Counted from the stretch's first letter, positions 38,334 to 48,502 are shown. The stretch: DNA of 64,000 nt from Neokomagataea thailandica NBRC 106555 (GCF_001598495.1 NZ_BCZB01000010.1:35709-99708); one strand, 5' to 3'. Program-made: numbers and translations. The notes: generated by a model not told the origin, from the letters alone.

Positions 38334-40261
38334 CAGCCTTGCCCTGAATCTGTACGAGCAACCGTCTGACCCGGTGGACGCGCCTGATTGGCCGGATCAC
38401 GCAGCAAGGTATCCGTCATAATTTTCTTAGCCAGAGGAGCCGCTTCATCCGCACCTGCATTCCCATGCTCAACCACAATCGACACGGCATAATGCGGATC
38501 ATCATAAGGCGCGAAACAAATAAACAGCGCATGCGGGCGATATTCCCACGGCAAATTAGCCGAGTTAAAATGCCCTGATTCACGCATCGCTCGTGACACA
38601 CGGCGCACCTGTGCAGACCCCGTTTTCCCAGCCATTGTAATACTCGGCAAATCAAGGCGTGCTTTCGGCGCCGTCCCATGCTGGTCATTCACAACGGCAA
38701 ACATCCCTGCACGCACCACGCTCAAATGCTCCTGTGGCACCTCTAAATTAGGTACCGTGTCAGACGCAGATAAGGACGATAAATGCTCATTCATCGTGCG
38801 TAAAAGATGCGGCTGCACATTCCGCCCCGACGCAATACGAGACGCATAAGTGGCTAACGCCAAGGGCGTAACCTGCACAAAACCTTGGCCAATACCTGCA
38901 TTGACCGTATCACCACCATTCCAGTGATAACCATGCTGGCGCCGCCATTCCGGCGTTGGAATCACACCCGAGCGAGCATGCGGAAGCTCAATCCCCAACG
39001 GAACCCCGAGCCCCATCGTATTGGCGACATCCTTAATCGGATCCATTCCGCAACGGCGAGCCACTTCGTAGAAATAAACATCGCAGGAATACTTAAGCGC
39101 CTCACGCATATCAATCGAACCATGCCCGTATTTATTCCAACAGTGGAAGCGTACTCCTCCCATATCAAAATAACCGGGACACATAAAACGATCTTGCGGA
39201 GAAACAGAACCTGCTTTCAAAGCGGCCATGGCAACGGCTGGCTTAAACGTAGAACCGGGTGGATATAACCCCGAAACGGCTTTATCAACGAGCGGTGTCT
39301 TAGGGTCCTCCACCCATGCATTCCACTGGGCATGGCTCACGCCTGAGTCAAAAAGCGATGGATCAAACGATGGCGTGCTGACCATCGCCAAGACCTCACC
39401 ATTACGACAATCCATCACAACCGCACTCGCCACACGGTCACCCAAGCTCGCCCGCACTTGCTCTTGCAACACTGAATCCAGCGTCAGACGTACCGTAGTA
39501 CCTTGCTGACCTTCTGCCCGATCCAACTCCCCAATAACCCGCCCATGAGCATTGACTTCCATCTCAACCGAGCCTGGCTCTCCACGAAGCAATGCTTCCT
39601 GCGTCTGCTCCAAACCAGCACGACCGACACGCATTCCAGGTAAAGATAACGTCACATCATGCGCAACATCTCCCTCATTCGGAGGGGCAACATAACCCAC
39701 CAAATGCGATGTTAACTCCCCTAGCGGATATAGACGCGTCGAACCAACATCAACCAAAACACCCGGCAAAGATGGTGCGTTAAGCTCAATCTTTGCCATA
39801 TCATCCCATGATAAAAACTCCCGCAATGTTACCGGAACATACTTACGCAAATGCTTCAGATCACGCTCAATACGTGCGTGATCATGCTCATCCAAATTAA
39901 TAAACGTGCCAAATCGTTCAATCACCGCAGCCACATCCGTCGTTTCTTCCGGCATCAGCAGCGCACGCCAACTCACTTTATTCTCTGCCAAAGAACGGCC
40001 AAAACGATCCTGAATAGGCCCCCGAGCTGGTGCCAAAAGACGCTTACTCGTGCGGTTTCTCTCGGCTAATTGCCTTAAATGCTCACCTTCATGAAGCTGC
40101 AACGTATGTAAACGCCGCCCCAAAACGCCCAACACCCCTGCCTGCACTGCCATGACGGCCAAAGCCCGGCGCGTAAACACGCCGCGCGACGAGCGTACGG
40201 CTCCATCACCTCTTTTGAAGAGGTTTTGCAACAAACGAGATTTGCGCGTGCGTGAAAACAT
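38333..40261 (-). CDS. mrdA: Penicillin-binding protein 2
   Basis: The 642-residue transpeptidase that cross-links side-wall peptidoglycan with RodA. One N-terminal membrane helix (RRALAVMAVQAGVLGVLG). Pedestal domain with ARGPIQDRFGRSLAENKVSW; catalytic motifs SxxK in PGSTFKPAVA, SxN-type SCD in KYSCDVYFYE, and KTG in AGKTGSAQV. The frame extends to a TTG at 40276; ATG 40261 is the first ATG, but neither has a good ribosome-binding site, so the exact start is open. Confidence 0.95.
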   Translation of the reverse strand: MFSRTRKSRLLQNLFKRGDGAVRSSRGVFTRRALAVMAVQAGVLGVLGRRLHTLQLHEGEHLRQLAERNRTSKRLLAPARGPIQDRFGRSLAENKVSWRALLMPEETTDVAAVIERFGTFINLDEHDHARIERDLKHLRKYVPVTLREFLSWDDMAKIELNAPSLPGVLVDVGSTRLYPLGELTSHLVGYVAPPNEGDVAHDVTLSLPGMRVGRAGLEQTQEALLRGEPGSVEMEVNAHGRVIGELDRAEGQQGTTVRLTLDSVLQEQVRASLGDRVASAVVMDCRNGEVLAMVSTPSFDPSLFDSGVSHAQWNAWVEDPKTPLVDKAVSGLYPPGSTFKPAVAMAALKAGSVSPQDRFMCPGYFDMGGVRFHCWNKYGHGSIDMREALKYSCDVYFYEVARRCGMDPIKDVANTMGLGVPLGIELPHARSGVIPTPEWRRQHGYHWNGGDTVNAGIGQGFVQVTPLALATYASRIASGRNVQPHLLRTMNEHLSSLSASDTVPNLEVPQEHLSVVRAGMFAVVNDQHGTAPKARLDLPSITMAGKTGSAQVRRVSRAMRESGHFNSANLPWEYRPHALFICFAPYDDPHYAVSIVVEHGNAGADEAAPLAKKIMTDTLLRDPANQARPPGQTVARTDSGQG

Positions 40262-40318
40262 GAGGTGCGTGTTCAAGTCCGAAAAAGCAGAGCGACAAAA
40301 GCTACTCTAGTAGCAAAC

Positions 40319-40885
40319 CTAAGCGCAGTCAGGATTCGCAAACGTGCGACTACCCCAAGAGAACAAAGCCATAAGGCTTGGATAAAGGCCAACCGTCAGC
40401 ACGGCCTGAAAGACACCGGGCATAGGTGACAAAAACGCAAAAGCATGGATACAAACAAGCAACCACTGAAGACAGCATGTGAGTATGACAAAAAGTGCAA
40501 AAATGAGCCAAACCAAAATAAAGCTCACCTGCGCCAGTGCATAGCGCCAATGCCTCGCCACACCATAAAAGACGAGTAACGCCAAAACCGCCAGTCCCGG
40601 CGGCCCAAAGCTGTAAAGCTCTAAAACAATTCCGCACAGAAATACCGCAGGCGTAGGCATAAGACGTGGGCGCGTCTGCCCCCAAAACCACACAGCACAC
40701 AAAGCCACGCCCAACTGCATCTCTTCCTGCCCCGGCACACCAAACGGGGCCGATAAGAAGATGATAACAGCGATCAGCAACAGCGTTGGCATTGCAGAGC
40801 GGAACATCCGATCCAAAACCAAACGCCATGTTTGCTTTGGCTCTACGGCAGAATGCAAACTTGGGGTCGAACGCTCAGCGACCAT
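40319..40885 (-). CDS. mreD: Rod-shape-determining protein MreD
   Basis: A 188-residue integral membrane protein, poorly conserved in sequence but identified by position between mreC and mrdA and by its helices. Five to six hydrophobic segments are seen (MPTLLLIAVIIFLSAPFGV, MQLGVALCAVWFWGQ, VFLCGIVLELYSFGPPGL and others). It is part of the elongasome scaffold. Its start is two bases after the mreC stop, so coupled translation is likely. Confidence 0.85.
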   Translation of the reverse strand: MVAERSTPSLHSAVEPKQTWRLVLDRMFRSAMPTLLLIAVIIFLSAPFGVPGQEEMQLGVALCAVWFWGQTRPRLMPTPAVFLCGIVLELYSFGPPGLAVLALLVFYGVARHWRYALAQVSFILVWLIFALFVILTCCLQWLLVCIHAFAFLSPMPGVFQAVLTVGLYPSLMALFSWGSRTFANPDCA

Positions 40886-40887
40886 AC

Positions 40888-41826
40888 TTAATGACCACTC
40901 GCCGCAGGAACCGGTAAAGACTGCAATAAAAACGGCAGCCCAAACATCGCACTGTCTGACGAAAGGGGCTTTGCATCCATAACACGTGCTTTCACACGTC
41001 CTGGTGCGTCCGGCGCCACCAAACTTTGACCACCATAATCAAAAATACGAACAATATCGAGGCGCGCCAAATCAGCATCCGGCACAACAACAGGATGATT
41101 AGGCGCACTATAATGCACACTCCCAATCGGCAAACCCGCAGGCATTGTGCTTTGCCCGCGTGTCTGCACACGCTCCCCCTCGATGGGATGCTGATCCTGT
41201 GGGTAATACATCAAACGCGGCATCGCCCCATCATCCCCCACCATAATCGCATCCGCTCGCGATGTCGTAAGCGTCACCGGGATCCGGCTCGCATCATCAT
41301 TAATTTGCAATACACGGACTGTGTGCGGCCCCACTTCCGTTACGCGCCCAACCAAACCCGCCGCGTCCAAGGCCACATCACCAGCGCGTACAACATGACC
41401 ATCCCCTACATCCAACAAAACCGCACGCGCGTAGAGCCCCCCATCATCACGCGTAACACGCCCCGTTACATATTGTGGCACCGGCTCTGGAATCCAATGC
41501 AAACTATCTTTCAGTTGCGCATTTTCGTTCGCCAACACCACCGCCACGTCATACCAATGCCTCAGCGCACGATTTTCTTCACGCAGACGACTGCACTCAC
41601 GAGCCAAGTCCGTCGCGCCATGTAGGTCTTCAACCCAATGCCTCACCTGAATCTGCGGCCACACCATCGCATGATAAGCTGGCGCGAGCAGATCAGCCGC
41701 AAGCAAACGCGCTTCATCTACGGCTGAACGCTTCGCCCAGCCCAGAACAAGAAGACCAACCGCTAACATCACCAGCACGGCCAAAGATGCCCGTGCTACA
41801 ATCTGTTTGGCATGAATAGAGAGCAT
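40888..41826 (-). CDS. mreC: Rod-shape-determining protein MreC
   Basis: A 312-residue bitopic periplasmic protein. Membrane helix at residues 13-32 (ASLAVLVMLAVGLLVLGW). A coiled coil follows (about 70-110, ECSRLREENRALRHWYDVAVVLANENAQLKD in parts), then two beta-barrel domains with VTGRVTRDDGGLYARAVLLDVG and GLVGRVTEVGPHTVRVLQINDDASRIPV. It organises PBP2 activity on the periplasmic side of the MreB filament. Confidence 0.93.
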   Translation of the reverse strand: MLSIHAKQIVARASLAVLVMLAVGLLVLGWAKRSAVDEARLLAADLLAPAYHAMVWPQIQVRHWVEDLHGATDLARECSRLREENRALRHWYDVAVVLANENAQLKDSLHWIPEPVPQYVTGRVTRDDGGLYARAVLLDVGDGHVVRAGDVALDAAGLVGRVTEVGPHTVRVLQINDDASRIPVTLTTSRADAIMVGDDGAMPRLMYYPQDQHPIEGERVQTRGQSTMPAGLPIGSVHYSAPNHPVVVPDADLARLDIVRIFDYGGQSLVAPDAPGRVKARVMDAKPLSSDSAMFGLPFLLQSLPVPAASGH

Positions 41827-41843
41827 AATAGCCGTTTTGGCTC

Positions 41844-42893
<1,050 letters not shown>

Positions 42894-43175
42894 TTAATAC
42901 TCCTGGCGCAACGCTAAGGCGGCAGCAACGCAGTTCCAATTCAGAATGGGACTTACCGACCCCACTACGATACGACAAGAGGAACTATCGTGTAACAAGC
43001 ATCAAATGATAGCCAAAAGGGAACTTATCGCCCAGTCGCAACAAAAAATTATATCTTGCCGCAATCCAGCCACCTTCTCAGCACCTTATTAAGCCCAGTT
43101 CATGAGCTACCATCTTTCATGTAGACACTTCACCTTGAAGGTCTATGCATTATTCAACACAGGTTCCCGTTTATC

Positions 43176-43436
43176 ATGCAGACTCCTACACGCTCCCACA
43201 GCCTCGCTGCCCTCACATTCTGTGCCCTTGCCCTCTCAGCATGCGGCAACCCCTATGATAGTGGCGCACGCGCAGGCAGTGGCGCTCTTCTCGGTGCGGG
43301 GGCCGGCGCGGCTCTCGGCGCAATAGCCGGCGGCGGTCATGGCGCGGCCATTGGCGCACTCGCGGGTGGCGGCACAGGGGCTGCTCTCGGCGCGGCAACA
43401 ACACCGAGCCGCCATCATCCACGCAACGATTATTAA
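43176..43436 (+). CDS. Small glycine-zipper lipoprotein
   Basis: An 86-residue protein. Signal peptide with lipobox LALSAC before Gly (Cys at about 23), so a lipoprotein with a short mature chain. The mature part is a glycine-zipper: repeated Gly/Ala steps such as GALLGAGAGAALGAIAGGG and AAIGALAGGGTGAALGAA. Such OsmB/SlyB-like proteins sit in the envelope and often help in stress resistance, but no specific role is supported. The tail is basic and His-rich (PSRHHPRNDY). Confidence 0.75.
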   Translation: MQTPTRSHSLAALTFCALALSACGNPYDSGARAGSGALLGAGAGAALGAIAGGGHGAAIGALAGGGTGAALGAATTPSRHHPRNDY

Positions 43437-44212
43437 GGCATACTCTCACCCAATAATAGCGCTGTAGGCCCCTATTACTTGAAATAACGGGGCCTACATT
43501 CAACAGCTCCATCCGTTAAACGTCATCCGATTCACACCGAATACGCGCCCACACGAGCAGTCATAACGATATTCAAGACACTTGGAGAGATCGTTTATAA
43601 TACCGTTATCACTCCATCATCCCTCGGCGTAACCTCCTTGTGCGTTTTGGAGGCTGAAAAAGCGTGCATCAGCATTTACATCGTTGATACACAACGGTCA
43701 TGATCGAACGGGCTTTCCGCAATCTATCCGAAAGCATCTAATCAAGGCATTGGACGACAATGCGGCGGATTAACGACAGACCCAAATCAACACTCATCGC
43801 ATCCATAATAAAGCGACTGTCAAAATCCGCGCTACCGACACTCCCCTCAGCTAAGTGACGTTTCTTAATCTCTTCCCATTGGCGGGGCACGCAAACCATA
43901 GCGCCGCATCACGCCACCTCCCAAAAAAACGCGACAACATCATGTACAAAACACATAAACTTTCAGTAAACACCCCGCCCCAAACAATGCTCCCCAATTC
44001 CATTGAAAAAAAATGATTAGACACAACAATATATAAAAAAATAAAATTAATGTGTTAATTTTTTACCTAAAAAAAATGGATATATTTCTCGCGTACACAA
44101 TATGAAATAAATAAAATAAAATTCTTTAATTAAAATATATATTGATTAGAAATTTTATTGCGCTTACTGCACTCCGAATTAAAGGCAACCAGCATATCGG
44201 AGAAAGTTCCCT
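43437..44212. other. Long gap: hairpin, IS remnant and very AT-rich tract
   Basis: About 775 bases with no intact gene. GTAGGCCCC (43464-43472) pairs with GGGGCCTAC (43489-43497), probably ending the lipoprotein transcript. An IS5-family remnant lies at 43738-43909. From about 43980 to 44170 the DNA is dominated by A and T, the most AT-rich tract in the window, and leads into the Hint-domain gene. Confidence 0.65.
43738..43909 (-). pseudogene. IS5-family transposase N-terminal remnant, frameshifted
   Basis: On the minus strand from 43909 the frame reads MRRYGLRAP. After a shift of one base near 43880 it reads RQWEEIKKRHLAEGSVGSAD, then FDSRFIMDAM, and stops at 43738. This matches the start of IS5-family (IS1031-like) transposases of acetic acid bacteria, whose pattern is MRRYxLxDxQW-x-I, L-x-G-x-VG and D-R-x-x-V-E-A. 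The remainder is absent. A short plus-strand stretch (43698-43740, VMIERAFRNL) could be another transposase scrap, but is too short to call. Confidence 0.65.
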
Positions 44213-45685
44213 ATGAGCGCAACAAAAAATCCTGACATACACCAACAGATTCCAACGTCAGGAACTTACATTCTTAATATAGGAAGGCTTACCCCTACAG
44301 ATTCTAGCAATACTGATTACGCTGTCTCTAACGTTCAAAACTCTGTCGAAATCACCTTCGGAATTTCACAAAAAGGCACAAAATTTTTCTACCTAAACAA
44401 TGATTCATCAAGGTTATACTACCCTTTTTATAATGAAAGCACTGAATATGGTGGAACAGCCCAGAACGGGAAAGGCCGGAAAGAATTTATATTTCAGGAC
44501 AAAGACGGAAAATATTATATTGTTTCACAAAACATCATTAATCTAAATGAACTTAAGTATCAGTACGATCAAAATTCAAATACATTTTTTGTAAAAAATC
44601 CAAATACTGGAACAAATATTGCTCTAACTGGCGGTGATGATGATTTTGACCCCTGCTTCCTCGCGGGATCTATGATAGAGACGCCTGAAGGCTACAAAGC
44701 CGTTGAGACTCTTACAGCCAATGATAAGATCATTGTTCTGAGAAACGGTGAACAGACAGTAGAAGCCGTCCGTTGGGTCGGGAAAACATCTCGCACCGTT
44801 AGACAAGGCCGACATATCACTGCCTCCAACTACCCAGTGAGAGTTCTCAAAGATGCTCTTGCTGATGGTGTACCGTTTAAAGACATGCTGATTACAGCCG
44901 AACATTGCCTGTTCTTCAACGGGAACTTTGTTCCCGTACGTATGCTCGTCAATAATCACTCAATTTTCTATGATCGTTCAATTACTTCTTACACATTCTA
45001 TCATGTTGAAATGGAAAATCACGCCATAATTATTGCGGATGGTGTCCTTACAGAAAGCTATCTCGATACCGGTAACATTAACCGTTTTCACGAGGGTGTA
45101 CAGATTATGCCCTTACCGACGTCTCGGAACCTGACTTGGAAAAATGCTGCCGCCCCACTCTCGACCAGTCGTGATTTTGTAGAACCACTCTTCAAAAACA
45201 TTCTTGCACGCGCCCAATCGTCCAACCTCCCAAAGCAGGCTGCACCAGAGCATCTCACGGAAGAGCACGACCTACACCTTATGACCGAAAAAGGTGAACG
45301 CCTTGATACCGTTCGCATCAACGGGAAACATCATATTTTCCACGTTCCAGCCGGCACTCACAATATCTGGCTTATGTCGAATGCAAGCGCTCCCAGCATA
45401 ACCGTTGGACCATTTATAGATGACAGACGAACATTAGGAGTTCTCATCGGAGAGGTCACACTCTTTGAGAAAGACTGCACAAAAAAAATTCAAGACCACT
45501 TACACGTTTCAAACCTTAATGGGTGGCATGGGATCGAAAGCAGCAATAATCGCTGGACATCTGGGCAATCTCTCCTTCCGATATCACATACAAAAACCAC
45601 ATCAAATTCAGTTCTATCCATTGAATTAATATCATCAACGATCTACGTTAAAATAGATAATTTAAATAAAAATATAGCTGCATAA
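44213..45685 (+). CDS. Hint-domain (hedgehog/intein fold) protein
   Basis: A 490-residue protein. Residues 1-146 are an Asn/Ser/Tyr-rich unknown domain. A Hint_2-type domain spans about 148-290. It begins C148-F-L-A-G-S-M-I-E-T-P-E-G, has AVRWVGK and YPVRVLKDALADGVP, the expected block histidine H231 (TAEHCLF), and ends HVEMENHAIIIADGVLTESYLD. A C-terminal domain (about 350-490) has GWHGIESSNNRWTSG. Such domains can cleave their own backbone at the first Cys. No signal peptide is visible. AT-rich codons and AT-rich upstream DNA suggest transfer. The ribosome-binding site is GGAGAAAG. Role unknown. Confidence 0.82.
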   Translation: MSATKNPDIHQQIPTSGTYILNIGRLTPTDSSNTDYAVSNVQNSVEITFGISQKGTKFFYLNNDSSRLYYPFYNESTEYGGTAQNGKGRKEFIFQDKDGKYYIVSQNIINLNELKYQYDQNSNTFFVKNPNTGTNIALTGGDDDFDPCFLAGSMIETPEGYKAVETLTANDKIIVLRNGEQTVEAVRWVGKTSRTVRQGRHITASNYPVRVLKDALADGVPFKDMLITAEHCLFFNGNFVPVRMLVNNHSIFYDRSITSYTFYHVEMENHAIIIADGVLTESYLDTGNINRFHEGVQIMPLPTSRNLTWKNAAAPLSTSRDFVEPLFKNILARAQSSNLPKQAAPEHLTEEHDLHLMTEKGERLDTVRINGKHHIFHVPAGTHNIWLMSNASAPSITVGPFIDDRRTLGVLIGEVTLFEKDCTKKIQDHLHVSNLNGWHGIESSNNRWTSGQSLLPISHTKTTSNSVLSIELISSTIYVKIDNLNKNIAA

Positions 45686-45692
45686 ATACCAC

Positions 45693-45725
45693 GTTAAGCT
45701 TTGGACTTAATATCCAAAGCTTAAC
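45693..45725. terminator. Hairpin after the Hint-domain gene
   Basis: GTTAAGCTTTGGA (45693-45705) is perfectly complementary to TCCAAAGCTTAAC (45713-45725) around a 7-base loop, eight bases after the Hint gene stop. No T-run follows, so it is terminator-like or an RNA-stabilising end. Confidence 0.6.
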
Positions 45726-45891
45726 ACAAAAATGATCATCCGAAATTATATTCTTCTCGTTATTATATATCAGTACCATATTGAATAACGGGCATACTGA
45801 CCAGTATAGCCCGCAAGCAGTTTTAATCCCCGAAAATACATGCCCGCCACATACTTTTTATTTCGCAACCTTACCCATCCAACCTAGCAGC

Positions 45892-46659
45892 TCAAACCAT
45901 CCGTACACCAATCACAAAGAGCAAAATCCCCAACACCCAACGCTGAACACCATCTGACAGACGGTCCGCAAACAACGTCCCCAAAAAGATTCCGGGAATA
46001 GACCCTAACAACAGCGCAATCAGCACCGTTGTATCAACCGCACCTTCCAACCAGTGCCCCCCACCCGCCAGCAAGGCTAACGGCACAGCATGCGCTATAT
46101 CCGTTGCAACGAGTATTCGCGTATTCAAGCGTGGATAGAGCGCCGTCAAAGCCGCCATCCCAATCGCCCCCGCACCAACGGAGGTCAGCGTCACCAATGC
46201 CCCCAACACGGCCCCAAGCAGAACCGTCAAACCGATTTCCACCCGTGACGATAAAGGCGGACGATCCGCCGCCAAACGACCCAACCACGGCTTCAACACA
46301 ATAAGTGGCGCTATAATCAATAATGCGATTGCCAGCACAAGTTTTATCACATGCGACGTCGCCTCAGATGGCCCTGCATGATGCAAAAACAACAAACATA
46401 CCAAGCCTGTCGGTAAGCTCCCCAACATTTGCAGGAAAACAATACGCCATTGCACCATGCCCAAACGACGATTTAGCGCCGTACCTACAATTTTGGTGAT
46501 CGCCGCATACAGAAGATCCGTACCCACAGCAGATTGCGGCTTTGTACCAAAAAATAAAATGAGAAGTGGCGTCATTAATGAGCCGCCACCAACTCCCGTG
46601 ACACCCACTAAAAAACCTACCAACAGGCCGGATGCCGAATAAAGCCACTCATGCGGCAT
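45892..46659 (-). CDS. TauE/SafE-family membrane permease
   Basis: A 255-residue permease with about eight hydrophobic helices. The family repeat GFLVGVTGVGGGSLMTPLLILFFG (residues about 14-37) is present, with its second copy GALVTLTSVGAGAIGMAAL. Relatives export sulfite, sulfoacetate or other organosulfur anions; the substrate here is unknown. It follows leuA on the same strand with an 87-base gap. Its Shine-Dalgarno (AAGGGAG) lies within a perfect hairpin next to the start. Confidence 0.85.
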   Translation of the reverse strand: MPHEWLYSASGLLVGFLVGVTGVGGGSLMTPLLILFFGTKPQSAVGTDLLYAAITKIVGTALNRRLGMVQWRIVFLQMLGSLPTGLVCLLFLHHAGPSEATSHVIKLVLAIALLIIAPLIVLKPWLGRLAADRPPLSSRVEIGLTVLLGAVLGALVTLTSVGAGAIGMAALTALYPRLNTRILVATDIAHAVPLALLAGGGHWLEGAVDTTVLIALLLGSIPGIFLGTLFADRLSDGVQRWVLGILLFVIGVRMV

Positions 46660-46660
46660 C

Positions 46661-46688
46661 GTGATCTCCCTTACCGAAAGGAGATCAC
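46661..46688 (-). promoter_or_regulatory. Hairpin that covers the ribosome-binding site of the TauE gene
   Basis: GTGATCTCC (46661-46669) is perfectly complementary to GGAGATCAC (46680-46688). On the minus-strand mRNA the second arm contains the AGGGAG ribosome-binding site and ends two bases before ATG 46659. No T-run follows on the minus strand, so a leuA terminator is a weaker reading. Confidence 0.6.
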
Positions 46689-46746
46689 ACTATCATCCGT
46701 TACGATTCTGTCTATAATTTTATATCACGAATTGTAACGGTTATTA

Positions 46747-48315
46747 TTAAAGCGCCTCCGGCTCTGCACGGTCACGCTTTACCAGCAACTTGTTCAATGC
46801 ATGGATGTAAGCACGCACTGCAGAAACGACCGTATCCGCATCAGCCCCCTGCCCATCAACCAGTTTGCCATTCTCTTTCAAACGCACCGTCGTCCGTGCT
46901 TGCGCATCCGTGCCTTCCGTTACATTCGCCACAGAGAACAAGGCCAACTCCGCCGTATGCGGGAATGCCTGCCCAATAGCACGGAACGCCGCATCTACCG
47001 GCCCATTCCCAGACACTGCAACATACTGCACCGCACCATCAACCGTAATTTCCAGCTTCACATGCGCTTGCTGCTTGGTACCACCACTCAATTCCAACGC
47101 AACAAGGCGAACACGCTCATGATCACGGCTCTCATCATCGACCAGCGCGCGAATATCATCATCGAACACATCTTTTTTACGGTCCGCCAGATCTTTAAAG
47201 CGCGCAAAGGCTGCGTTCAGCGCTTCATCCTCCAGTTCCGCATAACCCAATTGCGCCAATTTATCACGGAAGGCCGCCCGACCGGAATGTTTGCCCAAAA
47301 CCAATGACGTCTTGGTCCACCCCACACTTTCTGGCGTCATGATCTCATAAGTGGCTGCATTTTTCAGCACGCCATCTTGATGGATACCACTTTCATGCGC
47401 GAATGCGTTACGCCCAACAATCGCTTTGTTCGGCTGCACATCAAACCCCGTAATCGTGGCCAGCATACGTGACATACCCAGCAATTTCGGCGTTTTAATC
47501 CCCGTAACACGGCCATATTGATCATGACGCGTCTTGAGCGCCATAACAATTTCTTCCAAAGCTGCATTACCAGCACGCTCACCAATACCGTTGATCGTGC
47601 ATTCAATCTGACGCGCACCACCATCCACAGAAGCCAGCGTATTCGCAACCGCCAAACCAAGATCGTTATGATTATGTGCTGAGAAAATCACATCAGACGC
47701 CCCCGGAACACGCTCACGCAGCATCGTGAAAATAGCACGCATCTCTTCAGGCGTCGCGAAACCTACCGTATCGGGGATGTTAATCGTTGTGGCACCATTG
47801 CGGATAGCCGCTTCCACGCAGCGACACAAAAAGTCAGCTTCTGTACGAGAACCATCTTCCGCAGACCATTCAACATCATCCGTGAATTGACGCGCCTTAC
47901 GGTTACCTTCTGCGATGATCTCCAGCACCGTTTCTGGCTCCATCCGCAGCTTGTATTTCATGTGCAGAGGGGATGTAGAGATAAAGTTATGAATTCGCTT
48001 CCGTTCCGCTTGGCGCAATGCCTCACCAGCAGATTCAATATCGCGCTTACCGCCACTGCGCGCCAGACCACAGATCACAGGCCCACGCACATGCTCAGCA
48101 ATACGGCGTACACTCTCAAAATCACCCGCAGAAGCAACCGGAAAGCCCGCTTCGATGACATCAACGCCCAGCTCACCCAGCGCATGCGCCATCCGCAGCT
48201 TTTCTTCAATGTTCATTGAGAAACCGGGAGATTGCTCACCGTCACGCAGTGTTGTGTCAAAAATAATGACACGATCGTCTGAAATGCTACCGAAAGAAGG
48301 ATGCTGAAAAGCCAT
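46747..48315 (-). CDS. leuA: 2-isopropylmalate synthase
   Basis: A 522-residue enzyme that condenses acetyl-CoA with 2-oxoisovalerate, the first committed step to leucine. Seen: IFDTTLRDGEQSPGFSM (metal-binding Asp and Arg), GLARSG, INIPDTVGFATPEEM, HNHNDLGLAVAN (metal His pair), ERAGN, HESGIHQDG and a C-terminal leucine-feedback LeuA dimer domain (about 390-510). A leader peptide and attenuator-like stems precede it (48334-48459), so leucine supply likely controls its transcription. tauE follows on the same strand. Confidence 0.96.
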   Translation of the reverse strand: MAFQHPSFGSISDDRVIIFDTTLRDGEQSPGFSMNIEEKLRMAHALGELGVDVIEAGFPVASAGDFESVRRIAEHVRGPVICGLARSGGKRDIESAGEALRQAERKRIHNFISTSPLHMKYKLRMEPETVLEIIAEGNRKARQFTDDVEWSAEDGSRTEADFLCRCVEAAIRNGATTINIPDTVGFATPEEMRAIFTMLRERVPGASDVIFSAHNHNDLGLAVANTLASVDGGARQIECTINGIGERAGNAALEEIVMALKTRHDQYGRVTGIKTPKLLGMSRMLATITGFDVQPNKAIVGRNAFAHESGIHQDGVLKNAATYEIMTPESVGWTKTSLVLGKHSGRAAFRDKLAQLGYAELEDEALNAAFARFKDLADRKKDVFDDDIRALVDDESRDHERVRLVALELSGGTKQQAHVKLEITVDGAVQYVAVSGNGPVDAAFRAIGQAFPHTAELALFSVANVTEGTDAQARTTVRLKENGKLVDGQGADADTVVSAVRAYIHALNKLLVKRDRAEPEAL

Positions 48316-48333
48316 GAGAACTACCGTCTATAT

Positions 48334-48459
48334 GTTCAGGTGTATCAAAAACCACTCCCCCTGAACGCAATGGGCTTCGCACCCGGCTGAAAACGCGTTC
48401 AGGGGCTAATAAGTCGAAGCAGAAGACGGATAGCAATAATCATGAGCCGGAACCTGAAC
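48334..48459 (-). promoter_or_regulatory. leuA attenuator: four complementary segments
   Basis: On the minus-strand RNA, the segments are 1 = GTTCAGG (48459-48453), 2 = CCTGAAC (48403-48397, overlapping the leader stop), 3 = GTTCAGG (48366-48360) and 4 = CCTGAAC (48340-48334). Adjacent segments can pair 1:2, 2:3 or 3:4. 2:3 extends to an 11-bp stem (CCCCTGAACGC/GCGTTCAGGGG) and is followed after six bases by GTTTTTG, the likely terminator. Confidence 0.75.
48399..48443 (-). CDS. leuL: leuA leader peptide
   Basis: A 14-codon frame encoding MIIAIRLLLRLISP, with four Leu (CTT CTG CTT and a separate CTT) and four Ile codons. AGG and CGG stretches lie upstream within 16 bases of the ATG. Its stop codon falls inside segment 2 of the attenuator. 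Position, Leu-codon cluster and RNA stems fit a classical ribosome-sensing leader controlling leuA. Confidence 0.82.
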   Translation of the reverse strand: MIIAIRLLLRLISP

Positions 48460-48502
48460 GATTCTTGCGCAGGACGCAAGGGAAGTTTTAAAAATAAATC
48501 CC

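Noticed and set aside
43698..43740. Second IS5-type fragment (VMIERAFRNL) on the plus strand
   Set aside because: Only about ten residues fit, in opposite orientation to the clear remnant; too short to call.
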